A stretch of DNA of 64,000 bases, from the NCBI GenBank assembly GCA_958428365.1, contig CAUAFT010000013.1, forward strand, positions 1 through 64,000. Direction: 5' to 3'. This stretch comes from an uncultured Lachnospiraceae bacterium (GTDB taxonomy: Bacteria > Bacillota > Clostridia > Lachnospirales > Lachnospiraceae). How positions within the stretch are numbered: the stretch's first letter is position 1; each line of letters starts with the position of its first letter. Below are positions 53,601 through 60,720 of this stretch, in pieces. The notes below the pieces were generated by a model, which was not told the DNA's origin, searched no databases, and was given only the letters and a program-made list of their open reading frames with translations. The position numbers were made by a program, and so were the translations under genes.

Positions 53601-53770
53601 CCGATATGGGGTTTTCCGTTTGCAGTAGGCGGGCCGTCATAGAAGGTGTAGGTTTCTCCTTCTTTGCGGTTTTCCATACTCTTTTTAAAGATGTCGTTTT
53701 CACGCCAGAATTTTTCTGTTTCTTTTTCTCTCTCTACGAAATTCATGTTCGTGGATACTTTGTTGTACAT
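50609..53770 (-). CDS. ileS: Isoleucine-tRNA ligase
   Basis: A class I tRNA synthetase of 1053 aa. The HIGH motif is GKPHIGH (H55-H58) and the KMSKS loop is GQKMSKSKGNAVDPF (near residue 600). Between them is the editing domain (about 180-400), with WTTTPWTLPSN and GTGVVHIAPAFGEDD. GWDTHGLPVELEVEK and the zinc-type cysteines in CPRCG and CPDCGKEM are visible. The length and the long C-terminus fit the bacterial/eukaryotic-like IleS type. AGGAGG precedes ATG 53770. The T-box that should control it ends about 670 bp upstream. Confidence 0.97.
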   Translation of the reverse strand: MYNKVSTNMNFVEREKETEKFWRENDIFKKSMENRKEGETYTFYDGPPTANGKPHIGHVLTRVIKDMIPRYQTMKGKMVPRKAGWDTHGLPVELEVEKLLGLDGKEQIEEYGLDPFIQKCKESVWKYKGMWEDFSGTVGFWADMDDPYVTYHDDFIESEWWALKQIWDKKLLYKGFKIVPYCPRCGTPLSSHEVAQGYKDVKERSAIARFKVKDEDAYILAWTTTPWTLPSNVALCVNPDESYVKVKAADGFTYYMAEALLDSVLGKLADEENGVKAYEILERYKGTDLEHKEYEPLFDFADEIIARQHKKAFYVTCDTYVTMGDGTGVVHIAPAFGEDDAQVGRKYDLPFVQLVNGKGEMTEETSYAGVFCKKADPMVLKDLEEKNLLFDAPKFEHSYPHCWRCDTPLIYYARESWFIKMTAVKDDLVRNNNTVNWIPESIGKGRFGDWLENIQDWGISRNRYWGTPLNVWECECGHQECIGSRAELAEKSGNPDAAKVELHRPYIDEVTIPCPDCGKEMHRVPEVIDCWFDSGAMPFAQHHYPFENKELFEQQFPAQFISEAVDQTRGWFYSLMAESTLLFNKAPYENVIVLGHVQDENGQKMSKSKGNAVDPFDALEQYGADAIRWYFYINSAPWLPNRFHGKAVQEGQRKFMSTLWNTYAFYVLYAEIDQFDATKYELDYEKLPVMDKWLLSKLNTLVKTVDENLGNYRIPEAARALDSFVDEMSNWYVRRSRDRFWAKGMEQDKINAYMTLYTAIVTVAKTAAPMIPFMTEDIYQNLVRNLDANAPESIHLCDFPVADEKFIDKGLEENMEAVLKVVVIGRACRNTANIKTKQPIGNMYVKADFELSDFFTEIIEDELNVKKVNFTEDVSDFTSYTFKPQLRTVGPKYGKYLKQIQETLASLDGNAAMAQLKAEGALKLDNISDDVVLCEEDLLISMAQMEGYVSDSDGGVTVVLDTNLTEELIEEGMVRELISKLQTMRKEADFEVTDRIKVAYSGSEKVGGIFEKYGENIQNVVLADEIVKGTLNGYQKEWKINGESVLLDVQKNR

Positions 53771-53837
53771 GGTTTTCCTCCTGGATTTATTTGAAATTAC
53801 TAATGTTTACTTAGGGTTACTGGGGGGGGTCGGGGGG

Positions 53838-54061
53838 CAGCAGAATCCTCTTCCGTCACTTGCTCCGAATTACGGATATAAGATTTTCTAAATGTTCTGA
53901 ATCTCCCGTACTGTAACCGGACGCAACCGGCGCATATTCGCCATCCATGGCTCAAATGCGCCTTTCCCGGACGTCCTGTCCGGGAATTGCTGACAACGAC
54001 AGAACATTAAGAAAATCTAATATCCTCCATTAGTCGCAATTGCCGGAAGAGGATTCTGCTG
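53838..54061 (-). repeat. Long palindromic element, copy A
   Basis: A 224-bp sequence that folds on itself. The outer arms are a perfect 18-bp inverted repeat (53838-53855 with 54044-54061). The middle arms are AGATTTTCT and AGAAAATCT. The core hairpins are TTCCCGGAC-AGGAC-GTCCGGGAA and GGCGCAT...ATGCGCC. The last is nearly identical (33 of 34 bp) in copy B. Read on the minus strand, it contains a 30-codon frame from 53948 to 53856 starting MDGEYAPVAS, without a ribosome site. The family is unnamed to me; a structured RNA or a transposon-derived (MITE-like) element are both possible. Confidence 0.75.
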
Positions 54062-54202
54062 CTTGCGATACCCGTAACAGCCTTGGTTGTGTTGCGTACT
54101 GTTTGGTGACGTGAGTGCATTGGTTGCAATGTTACATCTTGCGTATATTACCGTTTGTCAACATCCCTGGCACACACAATTTTGGTAGTGGATTTCGCCG
54201 AA

Positions 54203-54424
54203 GCACAAAATATATTTTAGGGGCTGTTACATTGTTTTGGACATTAGACTTTCTTAGGGTTCTGCACAATTCTTAGCAATTTCCAGGCAGGACGCCTGGA
54301 AAAGGCGCATCTGAGCCATGGATGGCGAATATGCGCCGGTCGCGTCCGCGTCCAATACCTTCCCAGAACACTTAGAAAGTCTTATGTCCGAAACAGGTAA
54401 CAGCCCCTAAAATATATTTTGTGC
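54203..54424 (+). repeat. Long palindromic element, copy B (inverted relative to A)
   Basis: A 222-bp element with a perfect 28-bp outer inverted repeat (54203-54230 with 54397-54424) whose sequence is unrelated to the arms of copy A. The middle arms are AGACTTTCT and AGAAAGTCT. The core hairpins are TTCCAGGC-AGGAC-GCCTGGAA and GGCGCAT...ATGCGCC. A 30-codon frame (54318-54410, plus strand) also starts MDGEYAPVAS. The stem differences from copy A are compensated on the other arm, and the AGGAC loop is kept. The 141 bp between the two copies hold no gene. Confidence 0.8.
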
Positions 54425-54443
54425 CCCGAACAATCCAATACCC

Positions 54444-54757
54444 AAAAAAAGCCCGCATCCTCTGTAAAAGGACACGAGCATAATACCTGTGTTATTACCA
54501 CCAATTACAGCGTACTTAGAATAAAAATAAAATGAATCCTGCATACACGACTTCTGTAACGTAGAAGCAATCGTCAGCGCCTACTCCCTGTCCGGTTTGC
54601 AAAATCCCGATTTGGTGTCTATTGCAAATTATGGTTTCAGGCTGCAACTTAGAAGTGATCTTCGTGATAGAGGCTACTCGTACCGGCTTCCACCTATCCC
54701 GGCTCGCTGTGGCTTTGACCAATATCCTACTGTCTTCGTCATCGTCTTTTTCTGTTC
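54444..54757 (-). ncRNA. T-box leader (tRNA-Ile), controlling ileS
   Basis: Read on the minus strand, this is a complete T-box. Stem I has the AGTA bulge near 54731 and the AGCGAGCCGGGATAGGTGG distal loop region. The specifier segment is GAAGATCACTTC with AUC (Ile) at 54659-54657. The T-box bulge is GGTGGTAATAACAC (about 54505-54490), in which ACAC can pair with GTGT and GG with CC to form the antiterminator. The terminator has 10 pairs (CTCGTGTCCT with AGGATGCGGG) and seven T at 54450-54444. Uncharged tRNA-Ile should allow read-through to ileS. The gene, however, starts 670 bp further on, after two palindromic elements. Confidence 0.9.
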
Positions 54758-54763
54758 TCTAGC

Positions 54764-54792
54764 ATTATAAAACCCATGTATCAGATTGTCAA
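54764..54792 (-). promoter_or_regulatory. Promoter of the T-box/ileS transcript
   Basis: Minus strand TTGACA-N17-TATAAT, a perfect sigma-A consensus. It fixes the RNA start near 54757, just before stem I of the T-box. Confidence 0.85.
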
Positions 54793-54894
54793 GATTTCAT
54801 TTTTTGCTCTTTTTGCTATTATTGCTCTTAAAAATTTGTGAAAATAATACCGCCAGTGATGATTATGTTAAGTAGAAAAAATGTACTATGATTC

Positions 54895-54922
54895 TTGTAA
54901 AAAAACAGGGATATGATATAAT
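54895..54922 (+). promoter_or_regulatory. Candidate pncB promoter
   Basis: Plus strand TTGTAA-N16-TATAAT. The leader of about 95 nt has a GACAGG/CCTGTC pairing (about 54939-54985) around a CCGGTG-containing loop. I see no known riboswitch core. Confidence 0.5.
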
Positions 54923-54995
54923 TTTCCTTATAAATAAGACAGGCTGACTCTCCGGTGTTTTCTGCCGATGCCATATTTCCTGTCCAAGAAAAAGA

Positions 54996-55018
54996 GAGGA
55001 GTACATGTTTTTCATGTA
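54996..55018 (+). promoter_or_regulatory. Ribosome site with hairpin spacer before pncB
   Basis: GAGGAG (54996-55001) is 24 bp before the pncB ATG, too far for normal initiation. Directly between lies a perfect hairpin, TACATG-TTTTT-CATGTA (55002-55018). If folded, it would leave 7 nt between ribosome site and ATG. The same bases also encode a four-codon frame (ATG at 55005, stop at 55019). Confidence 0.55.
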
Positions 55019-55025
55019 GATAATT

Positions 55026-56486
55026 ATGAGTACATTGAATTTAACCCTTATGACGGATTTGTACGAGATGACAATGATGCAGGGGTATTTTAAGTCACAA
55101 AACCACGATGTGGTTGTATTCGACGCCTTTTACCGCACCAATCCGTGTGAAGGGGGCTACGCTGTCTGTGCCGGACTGGAACAGGTCATCGACTATATTA
55201 AAAATCTTCATTTTCATGAGGAAGATATCGCTTATCTGAGAAGCCTGGATATCTTTGATGAAGACTTTTTGGAATATCTGAGTACCTTCCATTTTTCCGG
55301 CGACATCTACGCTATTCCGGAAGGCACCATTATCTTTCCGCGGGAACCGATTATCAAGGTAATTGCACCGATTATGGAGGCTCAGTTAGTAGAGACCGCT
55401 ATTTTAAATATTCTGAATCATCAGTGTCTGATCGCCACCAAGGCAGCCAGGGTCTGTTATGCGGCTAAGGGCGACGGTGTGATGGAGTTCGGTCTTCGCC
55501 GGGCACAGGGACCGGACGCCGGAACTTACGGAGCGAGGGCTGCGATTATCGGCGGCTGTAACGGAACCTCCAATGTTCTTGCGGGACAGCTCTTTGACGT
55601 CCCGGTGAAGGGAACTCATGCACATAGCTGGATCATGAGCTTTCCCGATGAATATACGGCGTTCAAAAAATATGCAGAGTTATACCCTTCTGCCTGCACC
55701 CTATTGGTGGATACCTATGACACCTTAAAATCCGGTATGCCGAATGCGATCCGCGTCTTTAAAGAAATGCGTGAAGCAGGGATTCCTCTTACCAATTACG
55801 GGATCCGCATGGACAGCGGCGACCTTGCCTACCTTTCCAAAAAGGTGCGTCAGATGTTAGATGAGGCGGGCTTCCCGGATGCAGTGATTTCCGCTTCCAA
55901 CGATTTGGACGAGCATCTGATTGAGAGTCTGAAGCTGCAAGGAGCCATGATTACCTCCTGGGGAGTCGGCACCAACCTGATTACCGCGAAGGACAATCCT
56001 GCTTTTGGCGGTGTCTACAAGCTGGCTGCCATCCAGGATGAAAACGGAACTTTTATTCCGAAAATCAAGCTGTCCGAGAACACGGAAAAGGTGACGAATC
56101 CCGGAAATAAGACGATTTATCGAATCTATGATAAGAGCACTGGAAAGATCCGGGCAGATTTGATCTGTCTGGTGGGCGAGACCTTTGACCCGGAAGAAGA
56201 TATGACGATTTTTGACCCGAACGAACCCTGGAAGAAGACGAGACTGGCTGGGGGAAGCTACTCTCTCAAAGAACTTCTCGTTCCAATTTTTGAAAAAGGC
56301 GCATGTGTCTACACCTCCCCAAGTGTTATGGAGATTCAAAAAATCTGCAATAAGGAAAAGGATACGATCTGGGATGAGACGAAACGTTTTGTCAACCCTC
56401 ATGAAATCCATGTGGACTTGAGCAAAAAATTATATGACCTGAAGAACGATTTGTTAAATCAGCTGCATGATTTACAGGAAGACTAG
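55026..56486 (+). CDS. pncB: Nicotinate phosphoribosyltransferase
   Basis: PncB joins nicotinate and PRPP to give nicotinate mononucleotide for NAD salvage. The 486-aa protein starts MSTLNLTLMTDLYEMTMMQG, characteristic of the longer bacterial type. It contains EFGLRRAQGPDAGTYGARAA, FDVPVKGTHAHSWIMSF (with the catalytic-region histidine), and RMDSGDLAYLSKKVR, the phosphate-binding stretch. The start codon is certain by homology, but the nearest ribosome site is separated from it by a hairpin. It is a single-gene unit on the plus strand. Confidence 0.95.
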   Translation: MSTLNLTLMTDLYEMTMMQGYFKSQNHDVVVFDAFYRTNPCEGGYAVCAGLEQVIDYIKNLHFHEEDIAYLRSLDIFDEDFLEYLSTFHFSGDIYAIPEGTIIFPREPIIKVIAPIMEAQLVETAILNILNHQCLIATKAARVCYAAKGDGVMEFGLRRAQGPDAGTYGARAAIIGGCNGTSNVLAGQLFDVPVKGTHAHSWIMSFPDEYTAFKKYAELYPSACTLLVDTYDTLKSGMPNAIRVFKEMREAGIPLTNYGIRMDSGDLAYLSKKVRQMLDEAGFPDAVISASNDLDEHLIESLKLQGAMITSWGVGTNLITAKDNPAFGGVYKLAAIQDENGTFIPKIKLSENTEKVTNPGNKTIYRIYDKSTGKIRADLICLVGETFDPEEDMTIFDPNEPWKKTRLAGGSYSLKELLVPIFEKGACVYTSPSVMEIQKICNKEKDTIWDETKRFVNPHEIHVDLSKKLYDLKNDLLNQLHDLQED

Positions 56487-56519
56487 AAGTCTTTGCAAGA
56501 TTTTTTTCTACATCATAAT

Positions 56520-56553
56520 ATAAGGAGAATCCCACAGGCGGGATTCTCCTTAT
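56520..56553 (+). terminator. Terminator of pncB
   Basis: ATAAGGAGAATCCC and GGGATTCTCCTTAT form a perfect 14-bp stem with a 6-nt loop, followed by GTTTAT. It lies 35 bp after the pncB stop. Confidence 0.75.
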
Positions 56554-56573
56554 GTTTATACATTTAATATATT

Positions 56574-56634
56574 AAAAAAACAAAGCGGCAGCCCCAGGCT
56601 TCTCTATCCTCAATCTCAAGGGTTCGGACGCTTT
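56574..56634 (-). terminator. Terminator of the glf-GT2 operon
   Basis: AAAGCG and CGCTTT at the ends, with an inner ACCC/GGGG pairing, are followed by GTTTTTTT on the minus strand. The loop is long, so the call is moderate. Confidence 0.5.
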
Positions 56635-56700
56635 ACACCGCCTTTTTCTTCTCTACTCCGTTGGAACACCGAGACATTCCGATCTAAGATGAGCAATGCA

Positions 56701-57717
56701 TCAATTAAATCCAACCACTTTCTGTGAAATCTTATAGGCAGCAATGGAGATTTTACGTCCTCCCTTTCCCGGCAGATTCATGGTATTTCCCATAATGCCG
56801 TTTCTGAGCCGATGGAAGAGCCGTAAATCCTTTTGTTTAATGTAATTCCACAGTTCTCTCTTCTTCTCAAGATTTTCGTCCGTGCCGGAACGAATCAGCA
56901 TGACGGTGGAAACAACGGTGATAATCTCCAAATAATTGAACATATATTTTCTGAGCTTGCGGTCCTGTAACTTCCAGAGGTCATAGGCATCGATCATGAT
57001 TTTATTCACCTTGATCTGCTGGTCGATTCTGCGAATCATCACATTTTCATTGACGGACTGATCTTCCCTGCCGATGTAATAGCGGTAAAAATCCACATCC
57101 AGATAATACATATTTTTCACATAAGGAAGCGGAACATAGACGAAGAGGTTATCCACATAAAAAGTGTGTTTCGGCAGCTCCAGTCCACAGTCTCTTAAAA
57201 GCTGGGTACGGTAAATGACCGAGTGCATTAAAATATACTGACCCTTATAGAAATGTCTGACATCCTTCCAGGTAAACATCTGCTCTTTTGGGAGAGCTGT
57301 CGTGTATTTCATGACCTTTTTGTGTTTTGCTCCCTCTTTTTCATAGACAAAATTGCTGATTAACATATCGAGAGGCGTACTTCCACCCACTAGACTTCTC
57401 AGGGTCTCCAAAATCTTCTGATAGGCTTCCTCATTCACCCAGTCGTCACTGTCCACAACCTTGAAAAAGACTCCCTTTGCATTTTTTATCCCCGTATTCA
57501 CAGCCTCGCCATGTCCGCCGTTCTCCTGATGGATCGCCCGGACAATGTTCGGATATTTTTTCTGGTAGGCGTCCGCAATCTCCGGGGTCATGTCCTTCGA
57601 TCCGTCGTCCACGATCAGAATCTCCACATCCTCTCCGCCTGTTAAAAGTGAATCAATACACTTTTCCATATAGTCCTGGGAATTATAACATGGTATGGCT
57701 ACTGATAATAATTTCAT
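56701..57717 (-). CDS. Family 2 glycosyltransferase
   Basis: A 338-aa GT-A enzyme. It has the start SVAIPCYNSQDYMEKCIDSL, the sugar-nucleotide segment EILIVDDGSKDMTPEIADAY, GGHGEAVNTGIKNAKG, and the metal-binding FFKVVDSDDWVNEEAYQ (DxD-like). It lacks membrane helices, so it is cytoplasmic or membrane-associated. It lies 13 bp after glf, which makes UDP-galactofuranose, so it may transfer Galf or build a Galf-containing surface glycan. The exact acceptor is unknown. Confidence 0.9.
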   Translation of the reverse strand: MKLLSVAIPCYNSQDYMEKCIDSLLTGGEDVEILIVDDGSKDMTPEIADAYQKKYPNIVRAIHQENGGHGEAVNTGIKNAKGVFFKVVDSDDWVNEEAYQKILETLRSLVGGSTPLDMLISNFVYEKEGAKHKKVMKYTTALPKEQMFTWKDVRHFYKGQYILMHSVIYRTQLLRDCGLELPKHTFYVDNLFVYVPLPYVKNMYYLDVDFYRYYIGREDQSVNENVMIRRIDQQIKVNKIMIDAYDLWKLQDRKLRKYMFNYLEIITVVSTVMLIRSGTDENLEKKRELWNYIKQKDLRLFHRLRNGIMGNTMNLPGKGGRKISIAAYKISQKVVGFN

Positions 57718-57730
57718 TTGATCCTTGCTC

Positions 57731-58882
57731 CTATTGATTGATGATTTTCTCCGTCAGATCCAGCGCTTTTTTCGTCATGGCGTCGATATTATAATATTGA
57801 TACTCTGCAAGCCTCCCCAAAAGATAGAAATTCGGGTAATCTGCTGTCAATGCCCGATACTTATTGTAGAGGGCGCGGTTTTCTTCATTTATAATAGCGT
57901 AATAAGGGATCTCCCCCTCTTTTCCACTATAGGCAAAAGGGTATTCCTTTACGATGGTGGTGCCGTCCGTCTCCTGCTGCCTCGTCAGATATTTGAACTC
58001 TGTGATCCTGGTAAACTCCTCGCTGACTGTATAATTGACAACGCTTCTGCCCTGGTAAGAATCCTTATCATAGTGTTCGAATCGAAAATCCAAAGAACGG
58101 TATGGAAGCCTTCCAAAGCTGCAGTCAAACAGTTCATCCAAAGCTCCTGTATAAATCAATTCTCCTGTAAATTCCTCTCCATTAAGAAATATGGTATTTT
58201 TTTCAAATCTCAGGATCTCCCTGGCGTCAATCCCCAGCGCCACCGTGATATTCGGATGATCCAGAAGGTTATGAAACAGGATGGAGAATCCATACGCCGG
58301 CACTCCCTGGTAACAATCGGTAAAATATCCGTTTTCGTGAGAGATCAGAACCGGAACTCTGCCCGTTACCTCCTCACTGATCTCTTCCGGAGTCTGTCCC
58401 CACTGTTTCATGGTATATTGCAGAAAAATGTTTTTGTAGACAAAATCTGCGATGGCACGAATATCTTCATCCTCACTTTTCCGCAACTCCATGATTGGAA
58501 CCTTGTTTCCATATCCATAGGTTCTGGTGAGCTTTGTCTCTAATTGCTCTGCCTTGTCCGATGGAAAGACCATGTGCAGCGTATTCAGATTAAATGGAAC
58601 AGGTAAGAGCTGTTCTCCTACTTTTGCCACGACTTCGTGGCGGAAGTCTGTCCATGTTGTGAACCTGGATAGGAACTGGTAGACCTCTTCCATATCCGTG
58701 TGAAAGATGTGTGGACCGTATTTGTGAATTAAGATTCCATGTTCGTCCAGGCAGTCATAACAGTTGCCTCCGATGTGGTCTCTCTGTTCAATGACTAAGA
58801 CTCTGCGGTCGCCCTGTTCCGCCAGCTGTCTCGCCGCTGTGCTGCCGGCGATTCCGCTTCCTACTACAATGCTGTCGTACAT
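57731..58882 (-). CDS. glf: UDP-galactopyranose mutase
   Basis: Glf converts UDP-galactopyranose to UDP-galactofuranose, a precursor of surface polysaccharides, using reduced FAD. The 383-aa protein has the FAD motif VVGSGIAGSTAARQLAEQG, GGNCYDCLDEHGILIHKYGPHIFH, KQWGQTPEEI and the C-terminal GRLAEYQYYNIDAM. These are hallmark motifs for the flavin and UDP-sugar sites. It begins 14 bp upstream of the GT2 gene. A 150-bp palindromic element lies upstream. Confidence 0.96.
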   Translation of the reverse strand: MYDSIVVGSGIAGSTAARQLAEQGDRRVLVIEQRDHIGGNCYDCLDEHGILIHKYGPHIFHTDMEEVYQFLSRFTTWTDFRHEVVAKVGEQLLPVPFNLNTLHMVFPSDKAEQLETKLTRTYGYGNKVPIMELRKSEDEDIRAIADFVYKNIFLQYTMKQWGQTPEEISEEVTGRVPVLISHENGYFTDCYQGVPAYGFSILFHNLLDHPNITVALGIDAREILRFEKNTIFLNGEEFTGELIYTGALDELFDCSFGRLPYRSLDFRFEHYDKDSYQGRSVVNYTVSEEFTRITEFKYLTRQQETDGTTIVKEYPFAYSGKEGEIPYYAIINEENRALYNKYRALTADYPNFYLLGRLAEYQYYNIDAMTKKALDLTEKIINQ

Positions 58883-58922
58883 TTTTTTATTCCTCCGGGA
58901 GAGGGGGGTCCCTCTATATTAT

Positions 58923-59070
58923 GGGCAGAGAAAAGGTGCTTTGTGTTCCAGGCCGGGCAGAGCCGGGGAAAACTGAGGTTTCCCCCGGCTCGCTTCGCTC
59001 GTCAAATACATAGAAGACCATCTGCTCAAGCGAGCTTGGCATCTGGTCTTCTATGCATTTTCCTCTGCCC
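58923..59070. repeat. Palindromic intergenic element between glf and mutY
   Basis: The outer arms are GGGCAGAG and CTCTGCCC (58923-58930, 59063-59070). Inside are two strong hairpins: AGCCGGGGAAA with TTTCCCCCGGCT (58961-58990, one bulge), and CATAGAAGACCA with TGGTCTTCTATG (59009-59020, 59044-59055), which encloses CAAG-CGAG-CTTG. The design (outer stem, two inner hairpins) is like the elements at 53.8-54.4 kb, but the sequence differs. No T tract is present. Confidence 0.6.
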
Positions 59071-59326
59071 TTTTCGTATATTATACACATTGTAGCAGGT
59101 TATTCCAACTTTTTTCCAAAAGTTTAAGAATATTTTATGATTTGAGGAGTTCTGTTTATATCGCAAATTCATATCTTGTTCATTTTTTTTTTACTTTTTT
59201 ATCATAATGTCCTCACATTCTTTTCACAACTCACAGATATACTAATCACTGTAATGAAATTAAATCCATTACAATACATTCTTTTTCATATGTACGCCGA
59301 TGTCGAGAGACATCGGCTCCCTCTTT
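59071..59326. other. AT-rich gene-free stretch with a hairpin at its end
   Basis: No gene is seen between the palindromic element and mutY. A perfect GCCGATGTC-GAGA-GACATCGGC hairpin lies at 59296-59317, and on the plus strand it is followed by TCCCTCTTTTT. On the minus strand, where mutY ends, no T run follows, so it is an odd mutY terminator. A short plus-strand RNA ending here cannot be excluded, but I see no clear promoter. Confidence 0.4.
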
Positions 59327-60391
59327 TTATAGGAGTTTTCTGATATATTTCTTATAACGTTCAAATGCGGAGGGCACCGGATAGTTCCTTAAACAATCTT
59401 CCGCTTCTAAGAATAGAAGTCCCGAATCATCCTCCTCTAACTGAGCTACTTTTATGACATACCCGTCCATATGCCATTCTATATGAGAAAAAATATGTTT
59501 TGCTTCTTCCAGCTTCTGGATTCTTACGGGGGTAAGCCCCAGGTTTTTTACATATTCTAAGGCTTCATCTTCATTCAGATGACCTTCCACATTTGGAAAT
59601 TCATACATCCCTGCGAGAAGTCCGCGCTTTGGTCTTTTATTTAATATAACCTTGCTGCCGTCCTGGATGACGAACACGGTTTTGTCTTCCAGGCGTCTCT
59701 TTTTGGCTTTTGATTTTACAGGGTATTGCATTGCTGTTCCTTTTTTTTTGGCGTTGCAGAGTTCCTGCAGCGGACAGCTTCCACAGTCCGGCGCTCCATT
59801 GGGTACGCAGACCATTGCGCCAAGCTCCATCAACGCCTGATTGTAGGCGCTGGCTGCTTCCTTTGGCATGGATTGTTTTAGGGCTGTTTCCATGGAAGTT
59901 TTGAAGGACTGCTTCATGATGTCAGTATCGTCTTCTGTGAGCCGGGTGATGACCCGCAGGACGTTTCCGTCTACTGCCGGGACCGGGATTCCGTAGGCAA
60001 TGGAGGAGATGGCTCCTGCGGTGTAGTGGCCGATTCCTTTGAGCTTTAGGAGTTCTTCGTAGTCTGGAGGGAGTTCTCCGTTATATTCTTCCATTACGGT
60101 TTTGGCTGCTGTCTGCATGTTACGGACACGGTTGTAGTAGCCGAGACCCTCCCAGAGTTTCAGGAGACGTTCTTCGTCACATTCTGCCAGGTGGCGGATG
60201 GAGGGGAGTTCGGTTACGAAGCGTTCAAAATAGGGTTTGACGGCTTCGACTCTGGTTTGCTGGAGCATGATTTCTGAGACCCAGACACGGTATGGGGTCG
60301 GGGATTCACGCCAGGGGAGGATTCGTTTGTTTTGGTCGAACCAGGTTATTAAGGGTTCGTTTATTTGTTTTAAATTATAATCTGATAGCAT
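59327..60391 (-). CDS. mutY: A/G-specific adenine glycosylase
   Basis: MutY removes adenine opposite 8-oxoguanine. The helix-hairpin-helix glycosylase domain (1-215) includes the catalytic glutamate in VSEIMLQQTRV (E40), LKGIGHYTAGAI and the aspartate in VPAVDGNVLRV (D141). The 4Fe-4S cluster cysteines are C195, C203, C206 and C212, with seven residues in the first gap (often six). The C-terminal Nudix-like domain (about 235-354) recognises the oxidised guanine. 354 aa is normal. Confidence 0.95.
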   Translation of the reverse strand: MLSDYNLKQINEPLITWFDQNKRILPWRESPTPYRVWVSEIMLQQTRVEAVKPYFERFVTELPSIRHLAECDEERLLKLWEGLGYYNRVRNMQTAAKTVMEEYNGELPPDYEELLKLKGIGHYTAGAISSIAYGIPVPAVDGNVLRVITRLTEDDTDIMKQSFKTSMETALKQSMPKEAASAYNQALMELGAMVCVPNGAPDCGSCPLQELCNAKKKGTAMQYPVKSKAKKRRLEDKTVFVIQDGSKVILNKRPKRGLLAGMYEFPNVEGHLNEDEALEYVKNLGLTPVRIQKLEEAKHIFSHIEWHMDGYVIKVAQLEEDDSGLLFLEAEDCLRNYPVPSAFERYKKYIRKLL

Positions 60392-60430
60392 GTTTTTACC
60401 ATTTCGTTGATTGATTTACTCCGCTGTGTC

Positions 60431-60686
60431 ACTCGGGAGCAAAGCTTCCTGCTCTGCGTACTTTCACACTAGGCTCAAAAACACCTCGCCAAGTGTTCAA
60501 TGCATCGTTCAAGGGCATTCGCCCTATCAAAACCGCCAAAAACAAATCCGCCTGCAAGCAGTCGATTTGTTTCCGGCGATTTTGGCACAGCTCATTGCTA
60601 GTTTGTACATTATATATGTGCTTTGCACATAAACGCTCCGCTTTGGATGCCATTCGGCGGGGTATAATGTCTTTCGACATTATACC
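60431..60686. repeat. Hairpin-dense intergenic element between mutY and crt
   Basis: About 255 bp hold six consecutive hairpins: GAGCA/TGCTC (60437-60454); ACACTaGGC/GCCaAGTGT (60466-60496); AGGGC-ATTC-GCCCT (60512-60525); a nested GCCAAAA/TTTTGGC plus ACAAATC/GATTTGT plus CTGC-AA-GCAG (60535-60586); ATGTGC-TTT-GCACAT (60616-60630); and GGTATAATGTC/GACATTATACC (60661-60686). A minus-strand 83-codon frame crosses it but has no ribosome site. It may be a structured RNA, a repeat family or both. Confidence 0.6.
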
Positions 60687-60720
60687 ATAATTGTAAGGTC
60701 GATAAAAGTGTAGGAAAGGA

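Noticed and set aside
54516..54722. 68-codon frame on the minus strand upstream of ileS
   Set aside because: It lies inside the T-box RNA, whose specifier, T-box and terminator are recognisable.
60429..60680. 83-codon frame on the minus strand between mutY and crt
   Set aside because: It runs through six strong hairpins and lacks a ribosome site. I treat the region as a structured or repeated element, not a protein gene.
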